This document shows, piece by piece, positions 29,888-38,145 of a DNA stretch of 64,000 nt. The stretch lies in assembly GCA_028287135.1 (NCBI GenBank), contig JAQBQE010000051.1, positions 1 to 64,000 on the forward strand. Direction: 5' to 3'. A model generated the notes under the pieces. It was not told the DNA's origin and made no database searches. It saw only the letters and a list, made by a program, of their open reading frames with translations. Within the stretch, counting starts at the first letter, position 1. Each line of letters opens with the position of its first letter. Source of the stretch: Myxococcales bacterium. GTDB taxonomy: Bacteria; Myxococcota_A; Polyangia; Haliangiales; Haliangiaceae. The translations under genes and the position numbers were made by a program.

Positions 29888-31798
29888 CTACGCCGCGCCT
29901 CTGCCGCGAAGCCCCAGCTCGTCGATCTTCGCATGCACGTGTGCACGCAACTCCGGCGGCAGGAACGGCTTGTCGATGACCAGGTTCTGCGTTGCAGCAA
30001 GGAACTCGATCGATCGCGCGCTGAACGCACCACCCGTCAGGAACACCACGCGGCGCGCTTGATCCACGTCGATCTCGAGCAACGTCTCATAGACGTCCAT
30101 CCCGGTGACGTCAGGCATCATCAGGTCGCACAGGATCAGATCGAAGCGGTCCCCACCCCGGATCTGCTCGAGCGCAGCAATCGCCGTCGCTGGCGTTGTG
30201 ACCTCGTGGTCGCGCCCGAGCGTTCGCTGGAGGCTCATCCGCAAGGCGGGCTCATCGTCGATCACGAGGACGCGGCCTCTCGGCCCGCTGACGAGTGGCG
30301 GATCCACCGGCGCTGGCCGGGTCTCGGCAATCGGCACGGTGATCCGGAATGTCGTCCCCGTGCCGACCGCGCTCTCGACCGTGATCGTGCCGTCGACCGA
30401 CGTGATGATGCCGTGACAGATCGCGAGGCCGAGCCCGCTTCCACTCCCCGGCTGCTTCGTGGTGAAGAATGGATCGAAGATCCGGGCCTTGATGTCGTTG
30501 GGGATGCCTGCCCCGGTGTCCGTCACATCGATCCAGATCCGCTGATCGTCGTGGTGCGTGGTGATCGTCACCGAGTTGCGCGAGGAGTTTCCGGGCTCGA
30601 TCGCGTGCGCCGCATTGATCAACAGATTGACCAGCACCTGCCCGAGCCGGCTCTCGTCGATCCGGCACGCCGGCACGGGTGCAAGCCTCGTTACGAGCTC
30701 CGCGCGTCCCCTGAGCTGGTGGCGGGTCATCTCGACCGCCTGCTGGATCGCGCGGTGGCTGTCGGCATGCGCGCGGATCTCGCTCGCCGGCCGCGAGAAC
30801 ACGGTCATGTCGGCGACGATCTCCTTGACCCGGAGCCCACCGGTGATCGCGTCGCCGAGTGCGGACGTGACGTCGTCGATCCATGGCTGGCTCGGCTGGT
30901 CACGGAGTACCTCGAGCGACGCATCGAGGTTCGCGAGGATGTAGGTGAGCGGGTTGTTGATCTCGTGCGCGACGCCGGCCGCCATCGTCCCGAGCGACGC
31001 GAGTCGGTCCGAGAGCTCGAGCTGCCGCCGAAGCCGGCGCTCCTCGGTGACGTCACTGAAGACCAGGACACCACCGAGAACCTGCCCCTGATCGTCGATG
31101 ATCGGAGCCGCGGAGTCCGAGATCGAGCGCTCGGTGCCCTGGCGCGAGGTCATGCTCGCCGAGACCTTGACCACCTTGCCCGAGCGCAGCGCACGCGCGA
31201 TCGGATTCTCGACGTTGCTCTTCGTCAGCTCGTCCACGAGCTGGAGCACGCTGCCCAGTGTCTGTCCCCTGGCATCCTCCGAGCGCCACCCCGTCAGGGT
31301 CTCGGCCATGGGATTCATGAACGTCACGACTCCCGTCGCATCGGTCGAGATCACGGCGTCCCCGAGCGATCGCAGGGTGGTCGAGAACCAGTGCTCGCGC
31401 TCGCGGAGCTGCCGGCTCATCTCGTGCTTGTACAGCGCGATCTCGACCGCGCTCTTCAGCTCGCCCGGCTTGAGCGGCTTCAATAAATATCCGAGCGGCC
31501 CGGTCTCCTTCGCACGTGCGATCGTCGCGTCATCGCTATGTGCGGTGAGATAGACCACCGGCACGTCAAAGCGCCGGCGCAGGATCTCCGCGGTCTCGAT
31601 GCCATCGCGCTCGCCGCGAATGCGGATATCCATCAGCGCCAGATCGGGGCAATGCTCGGACGCGCTGCGGATGGCGTCCTCCGCGCTCGCGACCGTGGTC
31701 GGTACGTCATAGCCAAGGTCGCGGAGCCGGAGCTGGAGCTCGCGCGCGACGATCCGCTCGTCCTCGACCACCAGGATTCGTTTAGCTACTTGCATCAT
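29888..31798 (-). CDS. Hybrid sensor histidine kinase (REC-PAS-HisKA-HATPase-REC)
   Basis: A 636-residue cytoplasmic hybrid kinase. Domains in order: receiver 1 (about 7-120; [14 protein letters not shown], Asp in [14 protein letters not shown]), PAS (about 140-250), HisKA with phospho-His in [10 protein letters not shown], HATPase_c ([33 protein letters not shown]), and receiver 2 (about 505-625; [14 protein letters not shown], Asp in [13 protein letters not shown]). No transmembrane segment is present, so the signal is internal or arrives by phosphotransfer to receiver 1. Its start overlaps the upstream GAF-PAS kinase by 17 bp and the REC-GGDEF-EAL gene follows, suggesting a relay. The C-terminal receiver and part of the ATPase domain exist again as a decayed copy at 35.2 kb. 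Confidence 0.93.
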   Translation of the reverse strand: MMQVAKRILVVEDERIVARELQLRLRDLGYDVPTTVASAEDAIRSASEHCPDLALMDIRIRGERDGIETAEILRRRFDVPVVYLTAHSDDATIARAKETGPLGYLLKPLKPGELKSAVEIALYKHEMSRQLREREHWFSTTLRSLGDAVISTDATGVVTFMNPMAETLTGWRSEDARGQTLGSVLQLVDELTKSNVENPIARALRSGKVVKVSASMTSRQGTERSISDSAAPIIDDQGQVLGGVLVFSDVTEERRLRRQLELSDRLASLGTMAAGVAHEINNPLTYILANLDASLEVLRDQPSQPWIDDVTSALGDAITGGLRVKEIVADMTVFSRPASEIRAHADSHRAIQQAVEMTRHQLRGRAELVTRLAPVPACRIDESRLGQVLVNLLINAAHAIEPGNSSRNSVTITTHHDDQRIWIDVTDTGAGIPNDIKARIFDPFFTTKQPGSGSGLGLAICHGIITSVDGTITVESAVGTGTTFRITVPIAETRPAPVDPPLVSGPRGRVLVIDDEPALRMSLQRTLGRDHEVTTPATAIAALEQIRGGDRFDLILCDLMMPDVTGMDVYETLLEIDVDQARRVVFLTGGAFSARSIEFLAATQNLVIDKPFLPPELRAHVHAKIDELGLRGRGAA

Positions 31799-33776
31799 CC
31801 GTCTCCTCGAACTTGATCACAAAGGTCGTCCCGGGACTCCGACGGAGCTCGACCGAGGCTCCGATCTGCTCGGCGAATGTGTAGACGAGCTCGAGGCCGA
31901 GCGTCGTCGAGCTCCGCGGGTCGAGGCCGGCCGGCAGGCCGATGCCATTGTCCGCGACGCGCAGCTCGATGTAGCCATCGCGCCGCTCGGCGACGATCTC
32001 GATGTGACCACCTTGCCGGTCGTGGAACGCGTGCTTGAGCGCGTTCGTCACGAGCTCGCTGATCATCAGCCCGCACGCGATGGCCGCATCGATGCCGAGT
32101 GGCACGTCTCCGATCGAGATCCGGACCTCCACGCCACGGGTCGTTGCGTCGAGAACTTCGGAGAGGTTGCGGACCAGAGAAGCCACGTAGGACGAGAAGT
32201 CGACGCGCGACAGATTCTTCGAGCGGTAGAGCTGTTCGTGGACGAGCGCGATCGAACGAACGCGTGCCTGACTCTGCTCGAGCTGCTCACGCGCAACGGC
32301 ATCGCTGACGGTCCGCGACTGGAGGTAGAGCATGCTCGAGACGACCTGAAGGTTGTTCTTCACGCGATGGTGGATCTCCTTCACCATCACTTCCTTCTCG
32401 CGCACCGATGCCTTCAGCTCCTGATCGGCCTCGCGCTTCGCGGTGATGTTGCGAAGCATGACCACGATGGCTGGGCCGCCGTCGTAGTCGACGAGCACAC
32501 CAATGGCGTCCGACCAGACGATCGATCCGTTCGCGTGCAGGAACCGCAGCTCGACGGCGAGGTTCTCGAGTCGTTCCTGGAGCCGCTGGATGCGGTCGTA
32601 CACGAGCAGGTGGTCCTCGGGATGGACGAGGTCCAGCGACATCCGGCCGAGCAGCGCCGCTGGCTGATAGGCGAGCATCGCGCACAGCGCTGAATTGACG
32701 TACGCGATCCTGTTGTCCTGGTGGACCAGGATGCCCAGCGGAGACGTCTCGATGATCGCGCGGAAGTTCGACTCCGAGAGCGAGATCACGCGATGGGCTG
32801 CGTCGAGCTCGTCGGTGCGCGCCTGGACCCGCTTTTCAAGCCCTGCGGTCAGCTCTTGCAGCTCCTCGAGCAGCGTCGTCTTGCGCGCTTCACTCTCCCG
32901 CAGCTGCGCCACCGCGTTCACCCGCTCCGTGATGTCCGTCAGAAACCCGATCGAACCGAGATGTCGACCGTCCGGTGCCACCGATGGCGAGCTCGAGATC
33001 AAGGTCCAGATCAGGCTGCCATCCGCGCGCCGCAACGGGAACTCGTACGTCTGGACGACGCCGAGACGCCTGCTCGCGCGGAGCCTCGCGACCGTGTCGA
33101 GCTCCGCCTTCACGACATAGGCGTCCGACGATTTTCCGATCATTGCCTCGGGGGTGGTGCCGAGCATCTCGGCCATCCGGGCGTTCACGTACAGGGTGAT
33201 CCCGTCGGGATCGGCCTCCCAGATTCCCTCGTGCGCGTGCTCGACGATCCGCCGGTACCGCGCCTCGCTCTCCCGGAGTGCCTGCACGGATCGCTGGCGC
33301 TCGATCAGCAGCCACGCTCGCTCCCCCACGCTGGCCACCAGCGCGGCCTCCTGCAACGTCCATTTCCGCGGCGTGCGGGCCCCCACCGTGAACGCGCCGA
33401 TCGGAACCCCATCCCGGATCAAGGGCGCCGAGATCAGCGCCGCGATCTGCGCGGGCCCGTAGAACGCGTCGTAGAACTCTGCCGTGCGCTCGTTCGTCCG
33501 GGTGTCCTCGTTGGTGATCACCCGCACCTGCTCGAGCTGGAAGCGACTCCCATCGTGCACGCGTCCGAGGACCCGCGTTCCGACGAGCGACGGCAGGCCG
33601 TCTGCGAAATCGCCGATCACCGTCACACCGGTGATGAAGTCGATGGCCATGAACATGCAGCGCGACGCGCCGAGGTGGCGCGCGAGTCGCTCCGTCACGA
33701 CGCGCATCACTTCCTCGGCGGTCTCGAGCCTGGCCGTCAGGCTCATCAGCTCGAGGATCAACCCGTGGTCACGCAT
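31782..33776 (-). CDS. GAF-PAS-PAS sensor histidine kinase (HisKA_2 type)
   Basis: A 664-residue soluble kinase. An N-terminal GAF domain (about 1-165) is followed by two PAS domains (about 170-290 with YRRIVEHAHEGIWEADPDGI; about 335-455 with IIETSPLGILVHQDNRIAYV) separated by a coiled coil. The phosphotransfer box is VKEIHHRVKNNLQVVSSML, the HisKA_2 form typical of kinases related to HWE/light sensors, and the ATPase lobe is LMISELVTNALKHAF, DNGIGLPAG, TLGLELVYT. It is the first gene of the minus-strand cascade and overlaps the next by 17 bp. GAF and PAS suggest cytoplasmic small-molecule or redox sensing. Part of it (GAF and first PAS) recurs as a degenerate copy at 36.9-37.4 kb. Confidence 0.92.
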   Translation of the reverse strand: MRDHGLILELMSLTARLETAEEVMRVVTERLARHLGASRCMFMAIDFITGVTVIGDFADGLPSLVGTRVLGRVHDGSRFQLEQVRVITNEDTRTNERTAEFYDAFYGPAQIAALISAPLIRDGVPIGAFTVGARTPRKWTLQEAALVASVGERAWLLIERQRSVQALRESEARYRRIVEHAHEGIWEADPDGITLYVNARMAEMLGTTPEAMIGKSSDAYVVKAELDTVARLRASRRLGVVQTYEFPLRRADGSLIWTLISSSPSVAPDGRHLGSIGFLTDITERVNAVAQLRESEARKTTLLEELQELTAGLEKRVQARTDELDAAHRVISLSESNFRAIIETSPLGILVHQDNRIAYVNSALCAMLAYQPAALLGRMSLDLVHPEDHLLVYDRIQRLQERLENLAVELRFLHANGSIVWSDAIGVLVDYDGGPAIVVMLRNITAKREADQELKASVREKEVMVKEIHHRVKNNLQVVSSMLYLQSRTVSDAVAREQLEQSQARVRSIALVHEQLYRSKNLSRVDFSSYVASLVRNLSEVLDATTRGVEVRISIGDVPLGIDAAIACGLMISELVTNALKHAFHDRQGGHIEIVAERRDGYIELRVADNGIGLPAGLDPRSSTTLGLELVYTFAEQIGASVELRRSPGTTFVIKFEETDDASS

Positions 33777-33908
33777 TGGATGTTACTGGCAACTCCGTCA
33801 AGGCACGATGGCTCGCCTCTCGGAAAAGCCGAGGACACGGGATAGCCTAGCCCGTGGGCCGTCAGCCGGTCTTGAACGGGGCTGCTGTGCGCTTGAACAG
33901 ACTTGCTG

Positions 33909-34796
33909 TCAGCGTTCGCGCCGGCGAAACACGCCCGGCGTCACGCCGAAGCGGATCTTGAACAGGCGGGACATGTGCGCCTGATCGCAGAACCCAGACC
34001 ATGCCGCCGCATCCGCGATCGTCTTGCCGGCAGCGAGCAGACGCCACGCTCGCTCGAGGCGGCGCTCCATGACGAACGCATGTGGCGAGGTGCCGGTCGC
34101 ACGCTTGAACTCGCGCGCAAAGTGAGCCGGCGACAGACCCACGTGGTCCGCCAGTTCGCCGACCGAGAGCTGTTGACCGAGTGCGTCCTCGATGTACTCG
34201 TTGACCGACCGGAGCCGCTCCGGCCCGAGCGTGGCGCCACACGACCGCGGCACTCGCGTGGCGTGGTTGTTCGCGAGCCTTGCGGCGATCGCGATCGCGA
34301 GACCCTCCGCGTAGAGCGGTCCCGAAGCGCCGCCGATCGAGATCTCGTGCAGAACGGCACGCAGCGCGCAAGCAAGCGGTTCGTCGATGACGCCGTATCC
34401 GGGGCGGATGTCGAGATCGTGGCCCAGGACGCGTCGGGTTCGCTGTCGGGAGATCTCGATGGCGCCCCATTGCGAACGGCCATTGCGCTGCGTGAACGGC
34501 ATATCGGCCGGCATGATCCAGAAGCTGCCCGGCGCCAGCGTCCTGGTCTGAAACCCCCTCGCACCCTTGATCTCGATGATCAGTGGCTCGCGGGCGAGGT
34601 TCATGGCGACGTAGTGACCGGTCATCGCCACACCCTCCGGCTCGAAGCAGCGGCTACGACCGCACTCGGCGATCATACCGTCCCATCCCAGATCGCGACT
34701 GGTGGCAAGAACCAGCGACTCGGCGAACACTCCGGCCGGCTGATGAACACCTGTCTCCGTGTCGAAGAAATCAAGCGCGGTCGAGCGTCCTCCCAC
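33909..34796 (-). CDS. AraC-family transcriptional regulator
   Basis: A 295-residue regulator: an N-terminal cupin-like sensor part (about 20-150, GSFWIMPADMPFTQRNG) and a C-terminal double helix-turn-helix (LSVGELADHVGLSPAHFARE, then GKTIADAAAWSGFCDQAHMS, RLFKIRFGVTPGVFRRR). The start is GTG at 34796. Comparison with the damaged second copy (37.5-38.06 kb) shows that the ancestral start was an ATG 19 codons upstream. Here about 45 bp holding that ATG are missing and a stop lies in frame, so this copy must use the GTG or another internal start. It sits 132 bp upstream of the sensor-kinase operon on the same strand and may control it or itself. Ligand unknown. Confidence 0.82.
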   Translation of the reverse strand: MGGRSTALDFFDTETGVHQPAGVFAESLVLATSRDLGWDGMIAECGRSRCFEPEGVAMTGHYVAMNLAREPLIIEIKGARGFQTRTLAPGSFWIMPADMPFTQRNGRSQWGAIEISRQRTRRVLGHDLDIRPGYGVIDEPLACALRAVLHEISIGGASGPLYAEGLAIAIAARLANNHATRVPRSCGATLGPERLRSVNEYIEDALGQQLSVGELADHVGLSPAHFAREFKRATGTSPHAFVMERRLERAWRLLAAGKTIADAAAWSGFCDQAHMSRLFKIRFGVTPGVFRRRER

Positions 34797-34837
34797 CCCG
34801 AGAGCATACCTCTGCTCCGGCGAACCTCGCCGACGAG

Positions 34838-34947
34838 ATCAGACCAGGCTCACGGTGATGCCGCGCACGTTGGGCCGACCTCGGGCCGCGATCAGGCCGA
34901 TATACCTCACGCCGGCCTCGTCGCTGCGCGGGATGCTCGCGTAGCCG
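34838..34947 (-). pseudogene. C-terminal remnant of an unidentified gene
   Basis: The minus strand reads GYASIPRSDEAGVRYIGLIA then ARGRPNVRGITVSLV and stop, with no start and no credible upstream part. The last 22 residues recur at 38.09-38.16 kb as VGLIAARGRPNVRGITVSLF, immediately behind the histidine-kinase stop, showing that this scrap belongs to the duplicated block. The parent family is not recognised. Confidence 0.5.
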
Positions 34948-34957
34948 ATGGGCCTAG

Positions 34958-35116
34958 TTCGAGGAGGCGAAGACGATCGCCGGCGCCACGTTCCTCGCCC
35001 AGGGCACGCTGTATCCCGACGTGATCGAGAGCGTCTCGTTCAAGGGACCGTCGGCGGTGATCAAGAGCCATCACAACGTCGGTGGCTTGCCCGTGAGCTT
35101 TCCGCACCGGGGTTGA
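34958..35116 (+). pseudogene. guaA: Internal fragment of GMP synthase
   Basis: The plus strand encodes [40 protein letters not shown] and VGGLP, then unrelated residues and a stop. [13 protein letters not shown] and [11 protein letters not shown] are highly conserved signatures of the ATP-pyrophosphatase domain of GMP synthase. Only about 46 of roughly 520 residues are present, without start, glutaminase domain or C-terminal dimerisation domain, so this is debris inserted into the duplicated region. The intact guaA must lie elsewhere in the genome. Confidence 0.8.
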
Positions 35117-35247
35117 GTCCCGCACGTTCGGATCACACTCCCAATCCGTCGTCCGAGGGCTGGACATCTGCTTCGGACAAATCTCGGACGTCCTGCTAAC
35201 GCGCCGTGCCGCGCGAAAATCAACCCCGGTCGGGATCCCTCGCGCAT

Positions 35248-35590
35248 GCACCTGCGCACGCAACTCCGGCGGCACGAACGGCTCGTCAATGACCAGGTTC
35301 TTCGTCGCAGCGAGGAACTCGATCGACGCGCGCTGAACGCACCACCCGTCAGGAACACCACGCGGCGCGCTTGATCGACGTCGATCTCGAGCAACGACTC
35401 GTAGACGTCGATCCCGGTGAGGTCGGGCATCATCAGGTCGCACAGGATCAGATCGAAACGGTCCCCGCCCCGGATCTGCTCGAGTGCGGCAATCGCCATG
35501 GCCGCCGTTGTGACCTCGTGGTCGCGTGGTGCGTGGAGATCGTCACCGCGTATCGCGACGCGTTTCCGGGCTCGATCGCGTGCGCCGCTG
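35248..35590 (-). pseudogene. Degenerate copy of the hybrid kinase C-terminal receiver
   Basis: This stretch matches 29937-30214 (receiver 2 of the hybrid kinase) almost base for base. On the minus strand it still reads [20 protein letters not shown] and [13 protein letters not shown] residues, but with a frameshift after GGAFSAR. At about 35525 it jumps to the equivalent of 30549-30612 (ATPase-domain start, FPGSIACAA on the plus strand), so some 330 bp are deleted. It has no kinase core and no start. It is clearly a partial pseudogene duplicate. Confidence 0.85.
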
Positions 35591-35790
35591 CGCCCGTATC
35601 CCGATTTCGACGTCCCGTTCTGTGAACTAGGGCCTGCTTCCAATGGCAGGCATCGTCATTCGTCACCGGGTCATGGCCTATGCGCCCGGGTGATGGGGGG
35701 CCCCCAAGCTGGTCGCCGGACGGAAATGCCGCATTGTTTCACCTATGCGCTGTTCGAGGAGCGCCAGCCTCAGCTGTAGACTCCCTCTCC

Positions 35791-36525
35791 ATGAAGTGCT
35801 CGCGTATCAGTCTGTTCTTGTTGATGGCTCACTCCTTGTCGCTCGGCTGCAATACCGAAGATGCTGGCAGCCCCGGCGACGGTCCCGTCATCTCGATGGA
35901 CTGCACTGGGATCGTGCGCTCACAAGGGATCAGCCAGCCCTGCTGTCTCGCGTTCGGGATCGACGCGTGCGGGGCCAATCTTTTCTGTGCCGCCTTCGAC
36001 GGACGCACCCAGCCAACCTGCTACGCAGAGCACAGCCGCCAAGGCCTCGAGAGCTGCACCGAAGACCGGCAGTGTGCCAGCGACGGTTGCAACACCACCT
36101 CGGGCCAGTGCCAGAGCCTTCCTGGAGCTACTTGTGATTCGAGCGTTGGGTGCAACGACCGCGTCAGCTCCAACTACTACGTCTGCTTCGACAACCAGTG
36201 CGAGGAGTCCCTGCCCTGCTCAGAGGTCTTCTATTGGCTCAAAGCGGGTCAATGCACCCCCCTCACGTATTGCTACCGTGCGCTTAACAACAACCCGGTG
36301 TTCCGGCAGGCGATGGCCTGCGGTCAAGATCACTGCGTCACCGCTGGGAAATGCGTCAATGACGCGAACATGTTGGTTGATCCGCCGACAGTATCGATGG
36401 GCACGTGTGACCGGTGCCTCGATAATTCTCTCGCGAAGGTCTTCGGAACGACTTGCAACGGCACCACAGATTGCAACCCGACCGAATGCACATCCGTCTA
36501 TGATGCCTGCCTCGCCGACGAATAA
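35791..36525 (+). CDS. Cysteine-rich lipoprotein, AT-richer than its surroundings
   Basis: A 244-residue lipoprotein, signal MKCSRISLFLLMAHSLSLGC with anchor C20. The mature part holds more than twenty cysteines, first in a Dickkopf-like run (ESCTEDRQCASDGCNTTSGQ, CQSLPGATCDSSVGC), then in a more loosely spaced C-terminal half (CGQDHCVTAGKCV, MGTCDRCLDN, TDCNPTECTS). It is the only intact gene inside the decayed duplicate. Its base composition is visibly less GC-rich, and codons ending in A/T are frequent, so it may be a newcomer. CTCTCC precedes the ATG, so no good Shine-Dalgarno. Function unknown; probably an exported, disulfide-rich surface protein. Confidence 0.75.
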   Translation: MKCSRISLFLLMAHSLSLGCNTEDAGSPGDGPVISMDCTGIVRSQGISQPCCLAFGIDACGANLFCAAFDGRTQPTCYAEHSRQGLESCTEDRQCASDGCNTTSGQCQSLPGATCDSSVGCNDRVSSNYYVCFDNQCEESLPCSEVFYWLKAGQCTPLTYCYRALNNNPVFRQAMACGQDHCVTAGKCVNDANMLVDPPTVSMGTCDRCLDNSLAKVFGTTCNGTTDCNPTECTSVYDACLADE

Positions 36526-36575
36526 ATCTCCCGACCGCGACGGCTGTCAGCGTCACCTCGCGGTGAGGACGGCGC

Positions 36576-37442
36576 TCAGCCCTCGCGTCCGATCTTCTTG
36601 ATTGGCGGCGGCTCCCAGGGCCGCCTCCTTCGGCCAGTGCGCAGGAGGAGCTGGAACTTCGCCTTCGGAGCGGGGAGCCAGTTCGAGGCGAGCTCGCCCT
36701 CGGGCTGGTCGGCCTGGATGAGGTCGAGCGAGCCGTCGGGGTTGCGCGTGAGCTCGTCGCGGCTTCCGATGGCGTAGCGACCGATCGGGTTCGCGACGAG
36801 ATAGTTGTCGGTGTTGTACATGGTGAACGACCAGAAGGCGTTCACCGGTGTCTCCTCCCCCGCAGCGAAGTGAACGCTCGAGATCAAGGTCCAGATCAGG
36901 GCACCATCGGCGCGCCGCAACGGGAACTCGTACGTCTCGACGAGGCCTAGACGCCGGCTCTCGAGGAGCGTGGCGACGGTGTCGAGCTCCGCGTTCATGA
37001 CATAGGCGTTCGCCGATGTCCCGATCATCGCCTCGGGGGTAGTGCCGAGCATCTCGGCCATCCCCGCGTTCACGTACAAGGTGATCCCGTCGGGGTCGGC
37101 CTCCCAGATCCCCTCGTGCGCGTGCTCGACGATCCGCCGGTACCGCGCCTCGCTCTCGCGGAGTGCCTGTATCGATCGCTGGCGCTCGATCAGCAGCCAC
37201 GCTCGTTCACCCACGCTGGCGACCAGCGCAGCCTCGTGTACGGTCCATTGCCGCGGCGTGCGCGACGCCACCGTGAACGCGCCGATCGGAACCCCGTCCC
37301 GGATCAAGGGCGCCGAGATCAGCGCTGCGATGTTCGCGGGGCCGTAAAACGCGTCGTAGAACTCTGCCGTGCGCTCGTTCGTCCGGGTGTCCTCGTTGGT
37401 GATCACCCGCACCTGCTCGAGCTGCGCGCGACTCGCGGTCAA
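36576..37442 (-). pseudogene. Chimera: GAF-PAS sensor fragment joined to a DUF1214 C-terminus
   Basis: An open frame of 288 codons made of two unrelated parts. Codons about 1-190 copy the GAF end and first PAS of the sensor kinase at 33.0-33.5 kb (QVRVITNEDTRTNERTAEFY, YRRIVEHAHEGIWEADPDGI). After ALIWTLISS it switches to NAFWSFTMYNTDNYLVANPI, GRYAIGSRDELTRNPDGSLD and NWLPAPKAKFQLLLR, the conserved end of DUF1214 (DUF1254-associated) proteins, itself slightly shortened before WEPPPIKKIG. The frame begins with TTG where the parental similarity ends, without Shine-Dalgarno. It lacks the kinase core and most of DUF1214, so it is best read as a recombination product, although the fused frame is open. 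Confidence 0.75.
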
Positions 37443-37545
37443 GGCGTACGCTCGTGCCTCGGGAGTGCCGAGGAGACGCCTAGCCTAGGCGCGAGCCGTC
37501 AGCCGGTCTTGGACGGGGGTGCTGTGCGCTTGAACAGACCTGCTG

Positions 37546-38060
37546 TCAGCGGAGGCGGCGGCGAAACACGCCCGGCGTCACGCCGTAGCGGATCTTGAAC
37601 AGGCGGGACAGGTGCGCCTGATCGCAGAAGCCCGACTGTGAAGCGACGTCCGCGAGCGCCTTTCCGGCGACGAGCAATCGCCACGCCCGCGCGAGGCGGC
37701 GCTGCATGATGTACGCGTGCGGGGAGGTGCCGGTCGCGCGCTTGAACTCGCGTGTGAAGTGAGCCGGCGACAGACCCCCTCGCACCCTTGATCTCCATGA
37801 TCAGTGGCTCGCGGGCGAGGTTGATGGCGACGTAATGACCGGTCATCGCCACACCCTCCGGCTGCGAAGCAGCGGCTACGACCGCACTCGGCGATCATGC
37901 CGTCCCATTCCAGATCGCGACTGGTGGCGAGAATCAGCGACTCGGCGAATACCTCGGCGGGTCGATGAACACCTGTCTCCATGTCGAAGAAATCGAGCGC
38001 GGTCGAGCATCCTCCCACCCCGAGAGCATACCTCTGCTCCGGCGAACCTCGTCGTTGCAT
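37546..38060 (-). pseudogene. AraC-family regulator copy with internal deletion
   Basis: This duplicates the regulator at 33909-34796 but lacks about 420 bp in the middle. The N-terminal part starts at the ATG 38060 (MQRRGSPEQRYALGVGG, then ALDFFDMETGVHRPAEVFAE). A one-base difference near 37866 (CTGCGAAGCAGCGG against CTCGAAGCAGCGG) shifts the frame. At about 37780 the sequence jumps straight to the second helix-turn-helix (LSPAHFTREFKRATGTSPHA, GVTPGVFRRRLR). The sensor domain and the first helix-turn-helix are gone. It preserves the ancestral ATG that the other copy has lost. Confidence 0.85.
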
Positions 38061-38145
38061 GGCACTCCGTGCGGATGCAGGCAGGGACGCGATCAGAACA
38101 GGCTCACGGTGATGCCGCGCACATTGGGCCGACCTCGGGCCGCGA

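Noticed and set aside
33840..33861. CACGGG...CCCGTG inverted repeat after the sensor-kinase start
   Set aside because: A short stem with no T-run, lying between two genes on the same strand; possible operator, but the duplicated copy at 37480 has a different dyad, so it is not conserved.
35694..35705. G6C5 palindrome upstream of the Cys-rich lipoprotein gene
   Set aside because: A simple GC run with no neighbouring T-tract or second site; too common in this composition to call a terminator or operator.
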